35,454 bases of DNA from Chryseobacterium indologenes (GCA_001013295.1 LAZY01000050.1:1-35454), one strand, 5' to 3'; counted from the stretch's first letter, positions 17,901 to 24,699 are shown. Notes: generated by a model not told the origin, from the sequence alone. Made by a program: numbers and translations.

Positions 17901-18141
17901 ATTGGCAACGGGAGCAGGTGCTGAGATGAACAAAGGTCTTGCATGGGTAGTAATCGGTGGTTTGACATCGTCCCTATTCCTTACCTTGATCATTGTACCG
18001 GTAGTATACTCTCTGTTTGACTCTCTTCTGAGAAGAATGGGTAAAGATACTAAAGTTGACTATGAAGCTGAAATGAAAGCAGATTACGTACACAGAGAAT
18101 TAAATGAAGACGGATTTACGCCTAAGCATTTAGATAAATAA
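14956..18141 (+). CDS. RND (HAE1/AcrB-type) efflux permease
   Basis: 1061 residues, full length. It uses the proton gradient to export hydrophobic drugs or other amphiphiles through the partner adaptor and TolC. Residues 10-30 form TM1, two large periplasmic loops follow TM1 and TM7, and the two halves show the internal duplication of the superfamily. The proton relay is intact: D401 and D402 in GILVDDAIVVLENI of TM4 and K933 in GLVAKNAIMIVDF of TM10. The motif GGEFFPPIDRGQFLVQMELS marks the second porter half. It is the last gene of the TetR-TolC-MFP-RND locus and is followed by a strong terminator. Substrate range cannot be read from sequence; the drug-type (HAE1) subfamily rather than the metal-type is supported by the paired aspartates. 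Confidence 0.96.
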   Translation: MKLAEISIKRPSLVIVLFTILTLGGILSYTLMGYELIPKFETNMVTISTVYPGASPAEVETSVTRKIEDAVGSLENVKKVESSSYESLSVIMVQLNDGADVDFALNDAQRKVNAILADLPDDVKAPSLNKFSLDDLPIITMSISSDKLNSKDLYDLLDKKIEPIFSRVNGVAQVDLVGGQEREIQVNLDEKKLQGYGLAIGDVQQAILSSNLDFPTGSLKTRTTKSTIRLSGKYKSIEEMNNLVVSNKNGAQVRLSDIATVFDSQKDVEKVARFNQFPTILMQVKKQSDANAVAVSESVQKTIKTVEEAYKVQGIKVKIVNDTTEFTLESANHVIFDLFLAIILVAIVMLLFLHSIRNAFIVMVSIPASLVAAFIGMNLMGYTLNLMSLLGLSLVVGILVDDAIVVLENIYRHMEMGKSKIRAAYDGASEIGFTVAAITLVIVVVFLPIAMSSGLVANILAQFCVTVVIATMLSLLASFTIIPWLSSRFGKLEHLTGKNWFEKFILWFEGLIDRFTHWITGILEWCLKTTLRRVSTVIITFIVLISSFSLVIFGFIGGEFFPPIDRGQFLVQMELSKDATVEKTNQLTLEVEKFLRNDKDVVDLITTVGQQSTGFGGAQATTYQSEVQVNLTDKSERSESTNIKAAKIKRELEEKFTGVEFKTAPIGIMGAENAPIEMVVTAPDNATAVKEATRILELLKKVPGAVDAELSTDSGNPEVQVNIDRDKMASLGLNLSSVGQTMQTAFNGNTDGKFRAGEYEYDINIRFGDVNRQSIDDVKNLIFTNPQGQQVRLSQFAEVKMGSGPSLLERRDKSPSVKVRAKAVGRPVGDVANEWAAKFMNEKKPVGVDYIWSGDMENQQEGFGTLGIALLAAIVLVYLVMVSLYDSFVYPFVVLFSIPLAMIGVMVILALTANSLNIFTMLGMIMLIGLVAKNAIMIVDFTNARKAAGASTHDALIQANHARLRPILMTTIAMIFGMLPIALATGAGAEMNKGLAWVVIGGLTSSLFLTLIIVPVVYSLFDSLLRRMGKDTKVDYEAEMKADYVHRELNEDGFTPKHLDK

Positions 18142-18166
18142 TATATCATATACCTTTAATTAATCG

Positions 18167-18200
18167 AAAGCGCCTCAGAATTTCTGAGGCGCTTTTTTAT
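18167..18200. terminator. Bidirectional terminator after the efflux operon
   Basis: AAAGCGCCTCAGA (18167-18179) pairs perfectly with TCTGAGGCGCTTT (18183-18195), with a 3-base loop and a T run after it. The stop of the RND gene is 26 bp upstream and the convergent gene ends at 18207, so it can serve both. Confidence 0.92.
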
Positions 18201-18206
18201 CATTAT

Positions 18207-18770
18207 CTATTTTGTTCCTTTAAGACTATCTATTTTATTTTTAGCTTCATTGAAAGCCGTTTCAATCGTTTCATATTTATCAATAAATAGTGTTGCATCT
18301 GAACCATATTTTTCAAGCCTCACATACCAATGTACGGTACCTTTATCTATATAATATCCAACCTGAAAGCCATCTACTGTAACAAACTTATTTTCCAGAT
18401 AGTCGGGGTTTGCCAAAATATCATTATTAACTTCATTCTGAAGGGCTTTTAAAGCTTTTAAGACTTCTATTAAATCTGTGTATTCAATAGAAGCTGTTGT
18501 ATTGCTGTATTTTCCTTCTTTGGAAATTTGATAGAAATAAGCTGAGGCTGTTCCATTAGAGATTTTTCTGATTCTTGTTTCCGCAGATCCAAATGAAGCC
18601 TTCAGATAGGGAAGCTTCGTGTCAATAAATTTTGTGATAGTTCCGGTCTTGGATGCAAAGACATCCATTTTTGTTTTAATACTTTCATTTTCTTTTTTCG
18701 TTTCCTGTCCAGATACTATTGAGCATAAAACCAGACCTGACACCAAGAATATATTTTTTAACATAATCAA
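18207..18770 (-). CDS. Secreted hypothetical protein
   Basis: 187 residues, with an alternative start two codons in (MLKN...). The signal peptide LKNIFLVSGLVLCSIVSG ends near residue 21. The mature protein has a charged Lys/Glu-rich helix, then a mixed region with strands such as ASAYFYQISKEGKYSNTTAS and FQVGYYIDKGTVHWYVRLEK, and ends in a helix (IETAFNEAKNKIDSLKG). Its even mix of strands and helices and lack of Cys in the mature part suggest a small periplasmic or surface protein. I recognise no family. It is transcribed alone toward the RND operon terminator. Confidence 0.75.
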   Translation of the reverse strand: MIMLKNIFLVSGLVLCSIVSGQETKKENESIKTKMDVFASKTGTITKFIDTKLPYLKASFGSAETRIRKISNGTASAYFYQISKEGKYSNTTASIEYTDLIEVLKALKALQNEVNNDILANPDYLENKFVTVDGFQVGYYIDKGTVHWYVRLEKYGSDATLFIDKYETIETAFNEAKNKIDSLKGTK

Positions 18771-18893
18771 TAAATTTCAGCTAAGCTATTACTTTATTGA
18801 TTAAAAGCATTACGGAAACCCACAGTTAGAATGGAAATGTAAGAATAAAGTACCTAAAATTTCTAAGGCACTTTTAATACATCAATAAAATGA

Positions 18894-18918
18894 GTCGTGC
18901 ATCCGTGGCAATTAAAAG
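18894..18918. repeat. Dispersed short repeat end
   Basis: GTCGTGCATCCGTGGCAATT matches the right end of the folded element at 6217-6241 (TTCGTGCCTCTGTTGCAATT) at 16 of 20 positions, and both continue as AAAA. It is probably a solo end or decayed copy of the same intergenic repeat family. Confidence 0.4.
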
Positions 18919-18919
18919 G

Positions 18920-19118
18920 AAGCCGTTAATGCATCTTTGATATATTTGAAATCCGCAGTACTTTCATTGTTCTTTTTAAATCAAAATTCTGGTTTTGGTT
19001 GTTATCAATGAATTGGGGATCAGTGTTTTTGAGATATTCTTTGCAAGATCAGGCTGGTGCAATTCATCAAAGTAAATCGTAGTCGTACTGATGATACCGA
19101 AAATACAAAACTCCCGCT
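18920..19118 (-). pseudogene. Possible frameshifted gene remnant
   Basis: On the minus strand one frame reads IYFDELHQPDLAKNISKTLI and then stops after TRILI, while another frame continues with NNESTADFKYIKDALTASF and a stop. Both have protein-like composition and would make one C-terminal region if joined by a frameshift. No start or family is recognisable, and the piece is too short for certainty. It lies downstream of the KTSC gene terminator. Confidence 0.25.
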
Positions 19119-19130
19119 TACTTTAGCAAT

Positions 19131-19161
19131 AAAAAAAAGCTTCCAGAATCAACTGAAAGCT
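19131..19161 (-). terminator. Terminator of the J-domain/KTSC gene
   Basis: On the minus strand AGCTTTCAG, a 6-base loop and CTGGAAGCT form a stem with one G-U pair, followed at once by seven T. It lies 27 bp after the stop of the gene at 19188-19634. Confidence 0.8.
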
Positions 19162-19187
19162 CTTAATATATTGTAATATAGAAAAAA

Positions 19188-19634
19188 TTAATCTGCCATA
19201 GCCTCTCCGGACTTTCTGTAGACAAAGTTTCCATAGATATGTCTTCTTGCAAAACGGCTTGGAGAATCTGCATTCACCATTTTGATATATGTATTTCTTG
19301 GAACTCCCATATATTCGTACATATTTCCGTTCAAATGCTGAACCGTTAAAATCGATTTTTCAAGATAAAAATCCTGAATGTTCGATTTTGTAGTAGTTTC
19401 CATGTATTCTTCTTTGTATTTTTCCTGGGTTTCAGGATTAATGCTTACCAAAAAATGATAGGCTTCAATCACAGACTTGCTTTTTTCTTCAGCTTCCAGT
19501 TTTCCGGCTTCATCATTAATGAATTTATCAGGATGTGTATCTTTCATCACATTTCTGTAAATGGTCTTTAATTCTCTTAAAGTTACGTTTTTATCTACTC
19601 CAAGAAGCGTTCTGTGCTCACCAATTTTTTTCAT
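19188..19634 (-). CDS. J-domain and KTSC-domain fusion protein
   Basis: 148 residues. The first 75 or so form a J domain: helix II (LRELKTIYRNVMKDT), the invariant HPDK loop (about 35-38), and helix III (SKSVIEAYHFLVSI). J domains stimulate the ATPase of Hsp70 (DnaK) and deliver clients to it. The last 55 residues (SILTVQHLNGNMYEYMGVPR, YIKMVNADSPSRFARRHIYG) are a KTSC domain, named for its relation to the C-terminus of some lysyl-tRNA synthetases and of unknown function. It has neither a zinc-finger nor a client-binding domain of DnaJ, so KTSC may be the targeting module. There is no signal peptide. A -7 box lies upstream and a strong terminator follows. Confidence 0.88.
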   Translation of the reverse strand: MKKIGEHRTLLGVDKNVTLRELKTIYRNVMKDTHPDKFINDEAGKLEAEEKSKSVIEAYHFLVSINPETQEKYKEEYMETTTKSNIQDFYLEKSILTVQHLNGNMYEYMGVPRNTYIKMVNADSPSRFARRHIYGNFVYRKSGEAMAD

Positions 19635-19659
19635 ATCTCTAATCCTTATTTTCGGGGTG

Positions 19660-19667
19660 CAAAATTA
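19660..19667 (-). promoter_or_regulatory. -7 element for the J-domain/KTSC gene
   Basis: Minus strand TAATTTTG matches TAnnTTTG, 26 bp before the ATG at 19634. The same TTAATTTTGCAC context recurs before the secreted paralog at 23667. Confidence 0.5.
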
Positions 19668-19819
19668 AGGAATTTAATTTGAATAATTGTAACTTATTCA
19701 TTATTAATTTATTTGAATTGAATTTGTGAAATTTTATTCTTCAACGTATACATGTCATTATATTTCTCACTCCTTCAGGTAATAAGGGGAAATTATGTTG
19801 TCCTTTCTTACAAATACCT

Positions 19820-19936
19820 TTAGTTCACATTACCTGCAAAAGCTCCGTTTACAAGAATCCAATCATTGGCTGAAGAGGTTCTGTGTTTTGCACTCATTAA
19901 AGAAAGAACTACTGAAAAGACTGATTTTAAAGCCAT
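19820..19936 (-). CDS. Possible 38-residue small ORF
   Basis: From ATG (complement of 19934-19936) to TAA (complement of 19820-19822) a frame encodes MALKSVFSVVLSLMSAKHRT, then SSANDWILVNGAFAGNVN. The N-terminus resembles a short signal peptide, and AGGAAAA precedes the ATG. It may be a real small secreted peptide, or the truncated start of a lost gene. It is too short for composition to decide. The rest of the 352-base gap (19635-19986) shows only promoter boxes. Confidence 0.25.
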   Translation of the reverse strand: MALKSVFSVVLSLMSAKHRTSSANDWILVNGAFAGNVN

Positions 19937-19965
19937 TTTTCCTGAACCTGGTTAAATTATATAGG

Positions 19966-19973
19966 TAGATTTG
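19966..19973 (+). promoter_or_regulatory. -7 element before the beta-helix gene
   Basis: TAGATTTG matches TAnnTTTG and lies 13 bp before ATG 19987, so the transcript would be nearly leaderless. No clear -33 box is present. Confidence 0.4.
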
Positions 19974-19986
19974 GTAAAAAAGAATT

Positions 19987-22053
19987 ATGAGTAATTTACT
20001 AGTTAAAGAAACAGTTCTCCAACTAAAGGCATTAACCTTAGCTGAAATTTCAGATCTTGAGTCAGGCGTATATTCGGGAGTATTATTATTAGGATATGAT
20101 TTGAAAGGAGATACTCCTGCTCCAATAGAGTATTACATAACCAATACAATGGATGAACCGGATGATGGTAGTCTTTTTAAAGTAGTAGCTGGGAATAAAA
20201 GTATAAAGCTGGAGCACAATTTTAAAGAAGGTGTTCATCCCATGTATTATGGAATAAAGGGTGCTAATGACGATTCCGATAAGATTAATAAAATTTTTAA
20301 AAAATTTTCGAAAATATCAGGACAGGGATCTGGTAAAATGAAAATTAGCCACATTATTACGATCCCTGATAACGGGGTTTTAGAAGGATGTACTGTTTAT
20401 ATTACAAGTTACACCAATTGTTATATAGGTTTAGGAAATAATACAATCGTAAGAGATAATATATTTCACGGAACCGGAGTGAAGCGGGTAAGTAATGCAA
20501 ACAGCAGCTGTTGTCTTTATTTTTGGCGTGTTAAAGATATTGTGGTTTCGGGTAATTCATTTTACGATTTTAAAGCATTGGATCATAATGCAGGATGTGG
20601 CATTGTCACTATTCAGGAAACACAGGGAGCAAGAATTGAAAGTAATTATTTTGATGATTCTAACTTCGGTTTTATAGATATTGGTGCGGGAACTATTAGT
20701 GGGAATTGCATTTTTACAAACAATGTTAGTTATTCAAATTCAGACGTTTTTATCTCTGTTGCATCAGGTGGAAAAGATATTTTATTTGATAATACCAATA
20801 TCAATAAGATGTCTGATCATATTATATCAGGAAATATTCACATCAAAAACAGATGGGCTTCCAATACTGATCCACTGGGAAGACACGGAATATTGGCTCA
20901 TTATGCAGGAGGAATAAGCCGTATGGTAGCCACGGGTAATACGATAGGGAATACCTCAAGGCATGGGTTTTATCTTCGGGGAACAGATAATATAGAACCT
21001 GTTCTTGGAACCGGAGACGACATTATATCAGATAATATCATTCTTTATTGCGGCAGGGGAGATATTTCAAACTATTGTTCAGGGATCAAACTTGAAAACA
21101 CATTCGGTGGTGTGGTATCTAATAACATCATATCATATTCCGGATATGACCCGAATGGTTCGAAAACAAGTACCTATGAAGCTTTTGCCATAGAATGTGT
21201 AAGAGGGATGAATAATATTGTCATCGAAGGTAACAAAATAGATCATTACCGTGATGGGGCAATACGCCTTTCTGTTCAGAATTCTGGCAGGGGAATATCC
21301 AATGTGAATGTATGCAATAACATTATCAACGGGGATGTATCTGCCATATCTTTGAATGCTTCTGCGCCCAATAACTATATAGAGAAAATAAACATATCCG
21401 GAAATATTGTGACTATTGATACAGGTTCATGTTTTTATACCGAAACTCAGCCTGACAGTAAATGTATTGGCGGAATTTCAATAACCGACAATACATTTTC
21501 ATCAACCGATAAAACGAAGAGCAATAGAGGAGTCTCTTTAGATATGTATGGTCTTCTGCTTTTGAAACCATCTATAATGAATAACAGGTTTATCAATTTA
21601 AACAAAGGAATTGCCTCATTCAGAGAAACAGGGAATAGCGTTGAAAATTTCCCTCATCGTACCTTTGGTGTTATTAATACAGTTGACCATAATGAATTTA
21701 GAAACTGTAAACTCGCTCTGGATATTTCAAGATGGGAAGCTGAACGTTTGGCGATTGTTGGAATCAATAACCGATTTAATGATAACGAAGATACGGGGAT
21801 TACGCATTCATTTCATGCAAATCGGGTAAACCTTGGCTATGTATATGCCTATGATTCTGAACAAAATCCTATGGTCAGAGTGATCGCAAAAACTTCGTTA
21901 CCTTCTGGTGTTAACAATATGAATGTGAAAGGTGACATCGTTGATATATTTCAACCTTCTGAAATCATGGGCTGGGTCTGTACAGATCCTACCGCTTCTA
22001 CATCTTCTACATCTTCTGATGGATGGAAAAAATTTGGCGCTATTATACCTTAA
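19987..22053 (+). CDS. Tailspike-like right-handed beta-helix protein
   Basis: 688 residues with no signal peptide. Residues about 10-95 (VLQLKALTLAEISDLESGVY, LLLGYDLKGDTP, YYGIKGANDDSDKINKIF) follow the plan of the adaptor and pectate-lyase-3 start of phage tailspikes and related depolymerases. Residues about 110-610 are a parallel beta-helix: many short N-N-I-I/S-G-N-x-I turns such as IVVSGNSFYDF, GVVSNNIISYSG, IVIEGNKI and ISITDNTF. The C-terminus (GDIVDIFQPSEIMGWVCTDP, then a TSSTSS run and DGWKKFG) looks like the G-D-I-V...G-W-V-C-T end piece of phage tail fibres. Such proteins bind or cleave surface polysaccharide. No other phage gene is nearby, so it may be a stray or domesticated gene. 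Catalytic residues are not identifiable by eye. Confidence 0.78.
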   Translation: MSNLLVKETVLQLKALTLAEISDLESGVYSGVLLLGYDLKGDTPAPIEYYITNTMDEPDDGSLFKVVAGNKSIKLEHNFKEGVHPMYYGIKGANDDSDKINKIFKKFSKISGQGSGKMKISHIITIPDNGVLEGCTVYITSYTNCYIGLGNNTIVRDNIFHGTGVKRVSNANSSCCLYFWRVKDIVVSGNSFYDFKALDHNAGCGIVTIQETQGARIESNYFDDSNFGFIDIGAGTISGNCIFTNNVSYSNSDVFISVASGGKDILFDNTNINKMSDHIISGNIHIKNRWASNTDPLGRHGILAHYAGGISRMVATGNTIGNTSRHGFYLRGTDNIEPVLGTGDDIISDNIILYCGRGDISNYCSGIKLENTFGGVVSNNIISYSGYDPNGSKTSTYEAFAIECVRGMNNIVIEGNKIDHYRDGAIRLSVQNSGRGISNVNVCNNIINGDVSAISLNASAPNNYIEKINISGNIVTIDTGSCFYTETQPDSKCIGGISITDNTFSSTDKTKSNRGVSLDMYGLLLLKPSIMNNRFINLNKGIASFRETGNSVENFPHRTFGVINTVDHNEFRNCKLALDISRWEAERLAIVGINNRFNDNEDTGITHSFHANRVNLGYVYAYDSEQNPMVRVIAKTSLPSGVNNMNVKGDIVDIFQPSEIMGWVCTDPTASTSSTSSDGWKKFGAIIP

Positions 22054-22195
22054 AATCTAAACTAGATAAGTAGGGTAAAATAATGCTTCTCAATTATTAA
22101 AGTATTAAAAACCAATGAGAATCGACTATAATTTTTTTATTAGGATCTTAATGGGAGATAAAGAATAGAGAGTTGTAATCTATCTAAAAAAACGG

Positions 22196-22228
22196 TTACG
22201 GGGTTTTATTTTTCATCCCGTAATTTTG
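22196..22228 (+). terminator. Hairpin, probable terminator of the beta-helix gene
   Basis: TTACGGG (22196-22202) pairs with CCCGTAA (22217-22223) and TTTT follows. It lies 143 bp after the stop, which is rather far, so the assignment is tentative. Confidence 0.4.
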
Positions 22229-22229
22229 A

Positions 22230-22436
22230 TTAAAACCTATCCGTTTGTTTCTTTGAATAGATTTTGATGATAGAATGTTTGGTATTCAATGACCGGTTTT
22301 TTACATGATCCGGCTTATTCAGCTTACAGCAGCTCCGGGAATTGTTTTCCAAAGAGAAAGAGGTCGTGACCGACTCCTTTGGTGTGGGGATCATTATATT
22401 GATAAATGCAGTCAGAAAAAAATAAATAAGATCCAT
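22230..22436 (-). CDS. Doubtful small ORF with hydrophobic start
   Basis: 68 residues beginning MDLIYFFLTAFINIMIPTPK, which could be a signal peptide or membrane anchor, followed by a Ser/Asn/Lys-rich tail with a Cys-Cys pair (SRSCCKLN). Many flavobacterial genomes have short exported CC-containing peptides, but no family match is claimed. A longer frame on the same strand overlaps it, and no promoter box is evident. Treat it as possible only. Confidence 0.28.
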   Translation of the reverse strand: MDLIYFFLTAFINIMIPTPKESVTTSFSLENNSRSCCKLNKPDHVKNRSLNTKHSIIKIYSKKQTDRF

Positions 22437-22620
22437 AGAATGGTATTACTTCAGCGAAAATAAATCTATTTCCTGCTTCTGCAAAAAAACAAACCACCGT
22501 TAACCTATCATTAACCATCCTTCTTCTTTGATTAAGCGCAAAAGCTGGAGAGTAATATTGTTTGTGTTTATGCAATTGAATTGACGCAAAGATTTTTATT
22601 ATCTTATCCCATATTCTTAA

Positions 22621-22714
22621 GGAAGCAAAGCATGGAATCAATTTCATTGATTCTTTCTAAGCGAATCCGTATCTATTAGCTTCTTCAGCGACAAAGTCGC
22701 TCTTCTTTGCTCCC
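22621..22714. repeat. Branched inverted-repeat element
   Basis: An outer stem GGAAGCAAAG (22621-22630) with CTTTGCTCCC (22705-22714, 9 of 10 paired) encloses two perfect hairpins: GAATCAAT-TTC-ATTGATTC (22635-22653) and AGCGAC-AAA-GTCGCT (22687-22701). The three-way junction layout and 3-base loops resemble the element at 6019-6235. It is either a REP-like dispersed repeat or a structured RNA. Confidence 0.5.
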
Positions 22715-22840
22715 TAAAATAAAAGATTCAAATGAACTTTCTTTGTGTTTTTAAAAAAGATTGTTTCATTCAACAACATAATGTATGTTTTGTACTGTTC
22801 CCCAACTTTTGAACCCGCTGCTGCTTCTTAAAATTAAAGA

Positions 22841-22873
22841 AAAATAAAAAACAGTACCCGGATTGAGTACTGT
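22841..22873 (-). terminator. Terminator of the secreted paralog gene
   Basis: Minus strand ACAGTAC (complement of 22867-22873), a 9-base loop and GTACTGT are followed by a T-rich run. It is 30 bp past the stop at 22903. Confidence 0.75.
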
Positions 22874-22902
22874 CATTATCAATTTTTATTCTTTTGCAGA
22901 AA

Positions 22903-23667
22903 TTATGGTATATCACAATTCTTTTTAAGTTTCATAAAGATTTTGTCAAAATCTTTATAAGCCGCTCCTTCATCTTCCAGTTTCTGTCTGAAGCTGCTGT
23001 TGGCGCAGTTATGGAAGCTTAGGCCAATCATATCAATCAAGGCGTAGTCTTCCTTTTGAGGATCATTCATTTTGGCGTTGAAGCGGTTCATTACCCCCTG
23101 AGGGTCAGAATTGTTTTTACTTTTAAGCTCAGTATAGGCCTTCCAGGAAGCAAACATCTTTTCTCGGTCAGGAGAAGATATTGCATCAATAGATTCCCGA
23201 CAGGTTTCATAAAACTTACTGTTTTTAAGAGTAGAAGGATCGGAGAAGGCAAGGATTTCTTCTTTGTTCAGCTCATACTCATTTTCAAAAGTCTGGATAG
23301 CATTTTCATGCAGCTTTTTCCAGATTGGAAGATCAATCACTTTAAGGCTGTAAAGTTCCTCTTTTTTTTCCTGGTATTGTTTTTCCAGATTTTCAAGGTG
23401 AGCTTCTTTATTTTTACGGACATCTTCAAGGCTGGAAAGTTTAAAAATAGGATTCGTGTCAAAATGAACCCCGTTGAATTTATATAAAAGCTTATTAACC
23501 CCGTCTATTTCCTCTTTTTCATATTTGGTTGCATCAAAATATCCTTTGTTGTCACAATTGAATGTCTGATAGCTATATGGTGTCAGATTGTTGTTTTTTG
23601 TAGGAGCTTTTTGTCCCGAAATACTAATAGATAAAGCCAGAGAGAGCCCGACCATCATTTTTTCCAT
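22903..23667 (-). CDS. Secreted paralog A of a tandem pair
   Basis: 254 residues if started at the second ATG; an ATG two codons upstream is also possible. The second is preferred because MEKMMVGLSLALSI then aligns with MKKLCTVLSLALSV of the neighbouring paralog. Both have a signal peptide ending near residue 19, QKAP(T/A)KNN at the mature start, F-x-C-D-N-K-G-Y-F-D, a long charged helical middle (KQYQEKKEELYSLKVIDLPI), F/N-N-C-A-N-x-S-F-R, and end in N/D-C-D-x-P. Conserved cysteines suggest disulfides outside the cytoplasm. I do not recognise a family; a helical periplasmic or surface protein is likely. A -7 box (23712-23719) lies upstream. Confidence 0.82.
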   Translation of the reverse strand: MEKMMVGLSLALSISISGQKAPTKNNNLTPYSYQTFNCDNKGYFDATKYEKEEIDGVNKLLYKFNGVHFDTNPIFKLSSLEDVRKNKEAHLENLEKQYQEKKEELYSLKVIDLPIWKKLHENAIQTFENEYELNKEEILAFSDPSTLKNSKFYETCRESIDAISSPDREKMFASWKAYTELKSKNNSDPQGVMNRFNAKMNDPQKEDYALIDMIGLSFHNCANSSFRQKLEDEGAAYKDFDKIFMKLKKNCDIP

Positions 23668-23711
23668 GCACATAGTTGTAGAAAGAATCCGAATTTTCTA
23701 AAATTTCAGTG

Positions 23712-23719
23712 CAAAATTA
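23712..23719 (-). promoter_or_regulatory. -7 element for secreted paralog A
   Basis: Minus strand TAATTTTG, a TAnnTTTG match 45 bp before ATG 23667. Paralog B has the similar TAATTTTA at 24625-24632, one base off the consensus. Confidence 0.45.
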
Positions 23720-23826
23720 AGACTTTAAATTTAGAAATTAAAGAATTAGACCAATTTTATGCATTTATTTTTCATATTTAATGAGAATTTTTATTTTTTG
23801 CTTTAAACAGGCGGTTTTAGATCAGT

Positions 23827-24585
23827 TTAAGGTTCGTCACAATCTCTTTTCAGTTTCGTAAACACCTTGTCAAAAGTTTTGGATAGAGTCCCTTCTTCGT
23901 CAGCTTTGGGCCTGAAACTATGATTCGCACAATTATTAAAAGCGTTCATGAGGTCAATAAGGGCATAATCATCTTTTCGCGGATCGTTCCATTTGGTATT
24001 AAAATTTTCCTTTGCTTTAGAATTAACCCCTTCATCCATTTTGAGTTCAAATAAACTTTTCCATACCGAATACATTTTCTGCTTATCCTTAGTCGTTATG
24101 GCATCAATATATTCTTTACATTTGTTTTTGAACCTGCTGTTTTGAAGTGATTGCGGATCAGCATACGCCATAAGTAGTTCTCTGTTAAGCTGATATTCGT
24201 TTTCCAAAAGCTGAATAGCTTCTTCATGCTTGTTTTTCCATATAGGCTGATCGATAAGTTGAAGCCCATGAAGTTCTTTTTTTCTTGCCAGATATTCTTT
24301 TTCGGCTTGTTGTAAAAGCTGGGCGCTGTTGCTGTGAACCTCATCAAATACTATAGGATTAAAAACAATAAGAGAAGTAAATGGAGACCAGTCTAAAGGA
24401 TACAGGAGCCTGTAAGTGCCATCTATCTCTTCTCTTTTATATTTTGAAGGGTCAAAATACCCTTTATTATCACATCCAAAAGTTTGAAAACTGTAAAGAA
24501 CCAATTTATTATTTTTTGCAGGAGCTTTTTGAGCGATGGCTACCACAGACAGAGCCAAAGAGAGTACTGTACATAATTTTTTCAT
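23827..24585 (-). CDS. Secreted paralog B of a tandem pair
   Basis: 252 residues, roughly 45-50 percent identical by eye to its downstream neighbour along the whole length. The signal peptide is MKKLCTVLSLALSVVAIAQ. Shared landmarks are FGCDNKGYFD (about 36-45), LQLIDQPIWKNKHEEAIQLL (about 112-131), CKEYIDAITTKDKQKMYSVW (about 158-177), NNCANHSFRP and the final RDCDEP. The variable part lies between residues 60 and 90, and might be the part facing a changing partner. 159 bp separate the two genes, so each may have its own promoter. Function unknown. Confidence 0.82.
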   Translation of the reverse strand: MKKLCTVLSLALSVVAIAQKAPAKNNKLVLYSFQTFGCDNKGYFDPSKYKREEIDGTYRLLYPLDWSPFTSLIVFNPIVFDEVHSNSAQLLQQAEKEYLARKKELHGLQLIDQPIWKNKHEEAIQLLENEYQLNRELLMAYADPQSLQNSRFKNKCKEYIDAITTKDKQKMYSVWKSLFELKMDEGVNSKAKENFNTKWNDPRKDDYALIDLMNAFNNCANHSFRPKADEEGTLSKTFDKVFTKLKRDCDEP

Positions 24586-24645
24586 GTTGATTGTTGTTGA
24601 AGAATCTGTATTTTTTATTTAGGGGTAAAATTAAAACTTAAAAAC

Positions 24646-24699
24646 TATAAATCCGGTGAGAGATCAGCATTATTTACTCACTGGTTTCCGGGATTTATA
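24646..24699. promoter_or_regulatory. Interrupted palindrome between divergent genes
   Basis: TATAAATCC (24646-24654) pairs with GGATTTATA (24691-24699), and inside it GTGAG (24656-24660) pairs with CTCAC (24677-24681). It lies between the start of paralog B (24585, minus) and the TPR gene (24813, plus). It could be a regulatory site or a transcribed hairpin; there is no T run of terminator type. Confidence 0.35.

Larger units (their letters stand above)
18771..19187. other. Intergenic stretch with repeat end, gene scrap and terminator
   Basis: 417 bases between two minus-strand genes. It contains a copy of the TCGTGC..C.GT.GCAATTAAAA repeat end (18894-18918), a short fragment that reads like a decayed protein gene on the minus strand (about 18925-19115), and the terminator of the downstream-reading KTSC gene (19131-19161). 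No intact gene is visible. Confidence 0.5.
22054..22902. other. 849-base region, mostly non-coding, with structured DNA
   Basis: Between the beta-helix gene and the minus-strand secreted gene. It contains a terminator-like hairpin (22196-22228), a doubtful small minus-strand ORF (22230-22436), a folded repeat-like segment (22621-22714) and the terminator of the next gene (22841-22873). No convincing large gene is present; overlapping minus-strand frames lack family resemblance. Confidence 0.55.

Noticed and set aside
19987..22053. A prophage
   Set aside because: Only one tail-fibre-like gene is present; there is no integrase, terminase, portal, capsid, lysis gene or attachment-site repeat around it.
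22324..22647. A 107-residue minus-strand frame
   Set aside because: It runs through the folded repeat region and overlaps another frame, has odd composition and no family resemblance.
23056..23487. A 143-residue plus-strand frame
   Set aside because: It is the antisense shadow of secreted paralog A, whose homology to paralog B shows the true frame.
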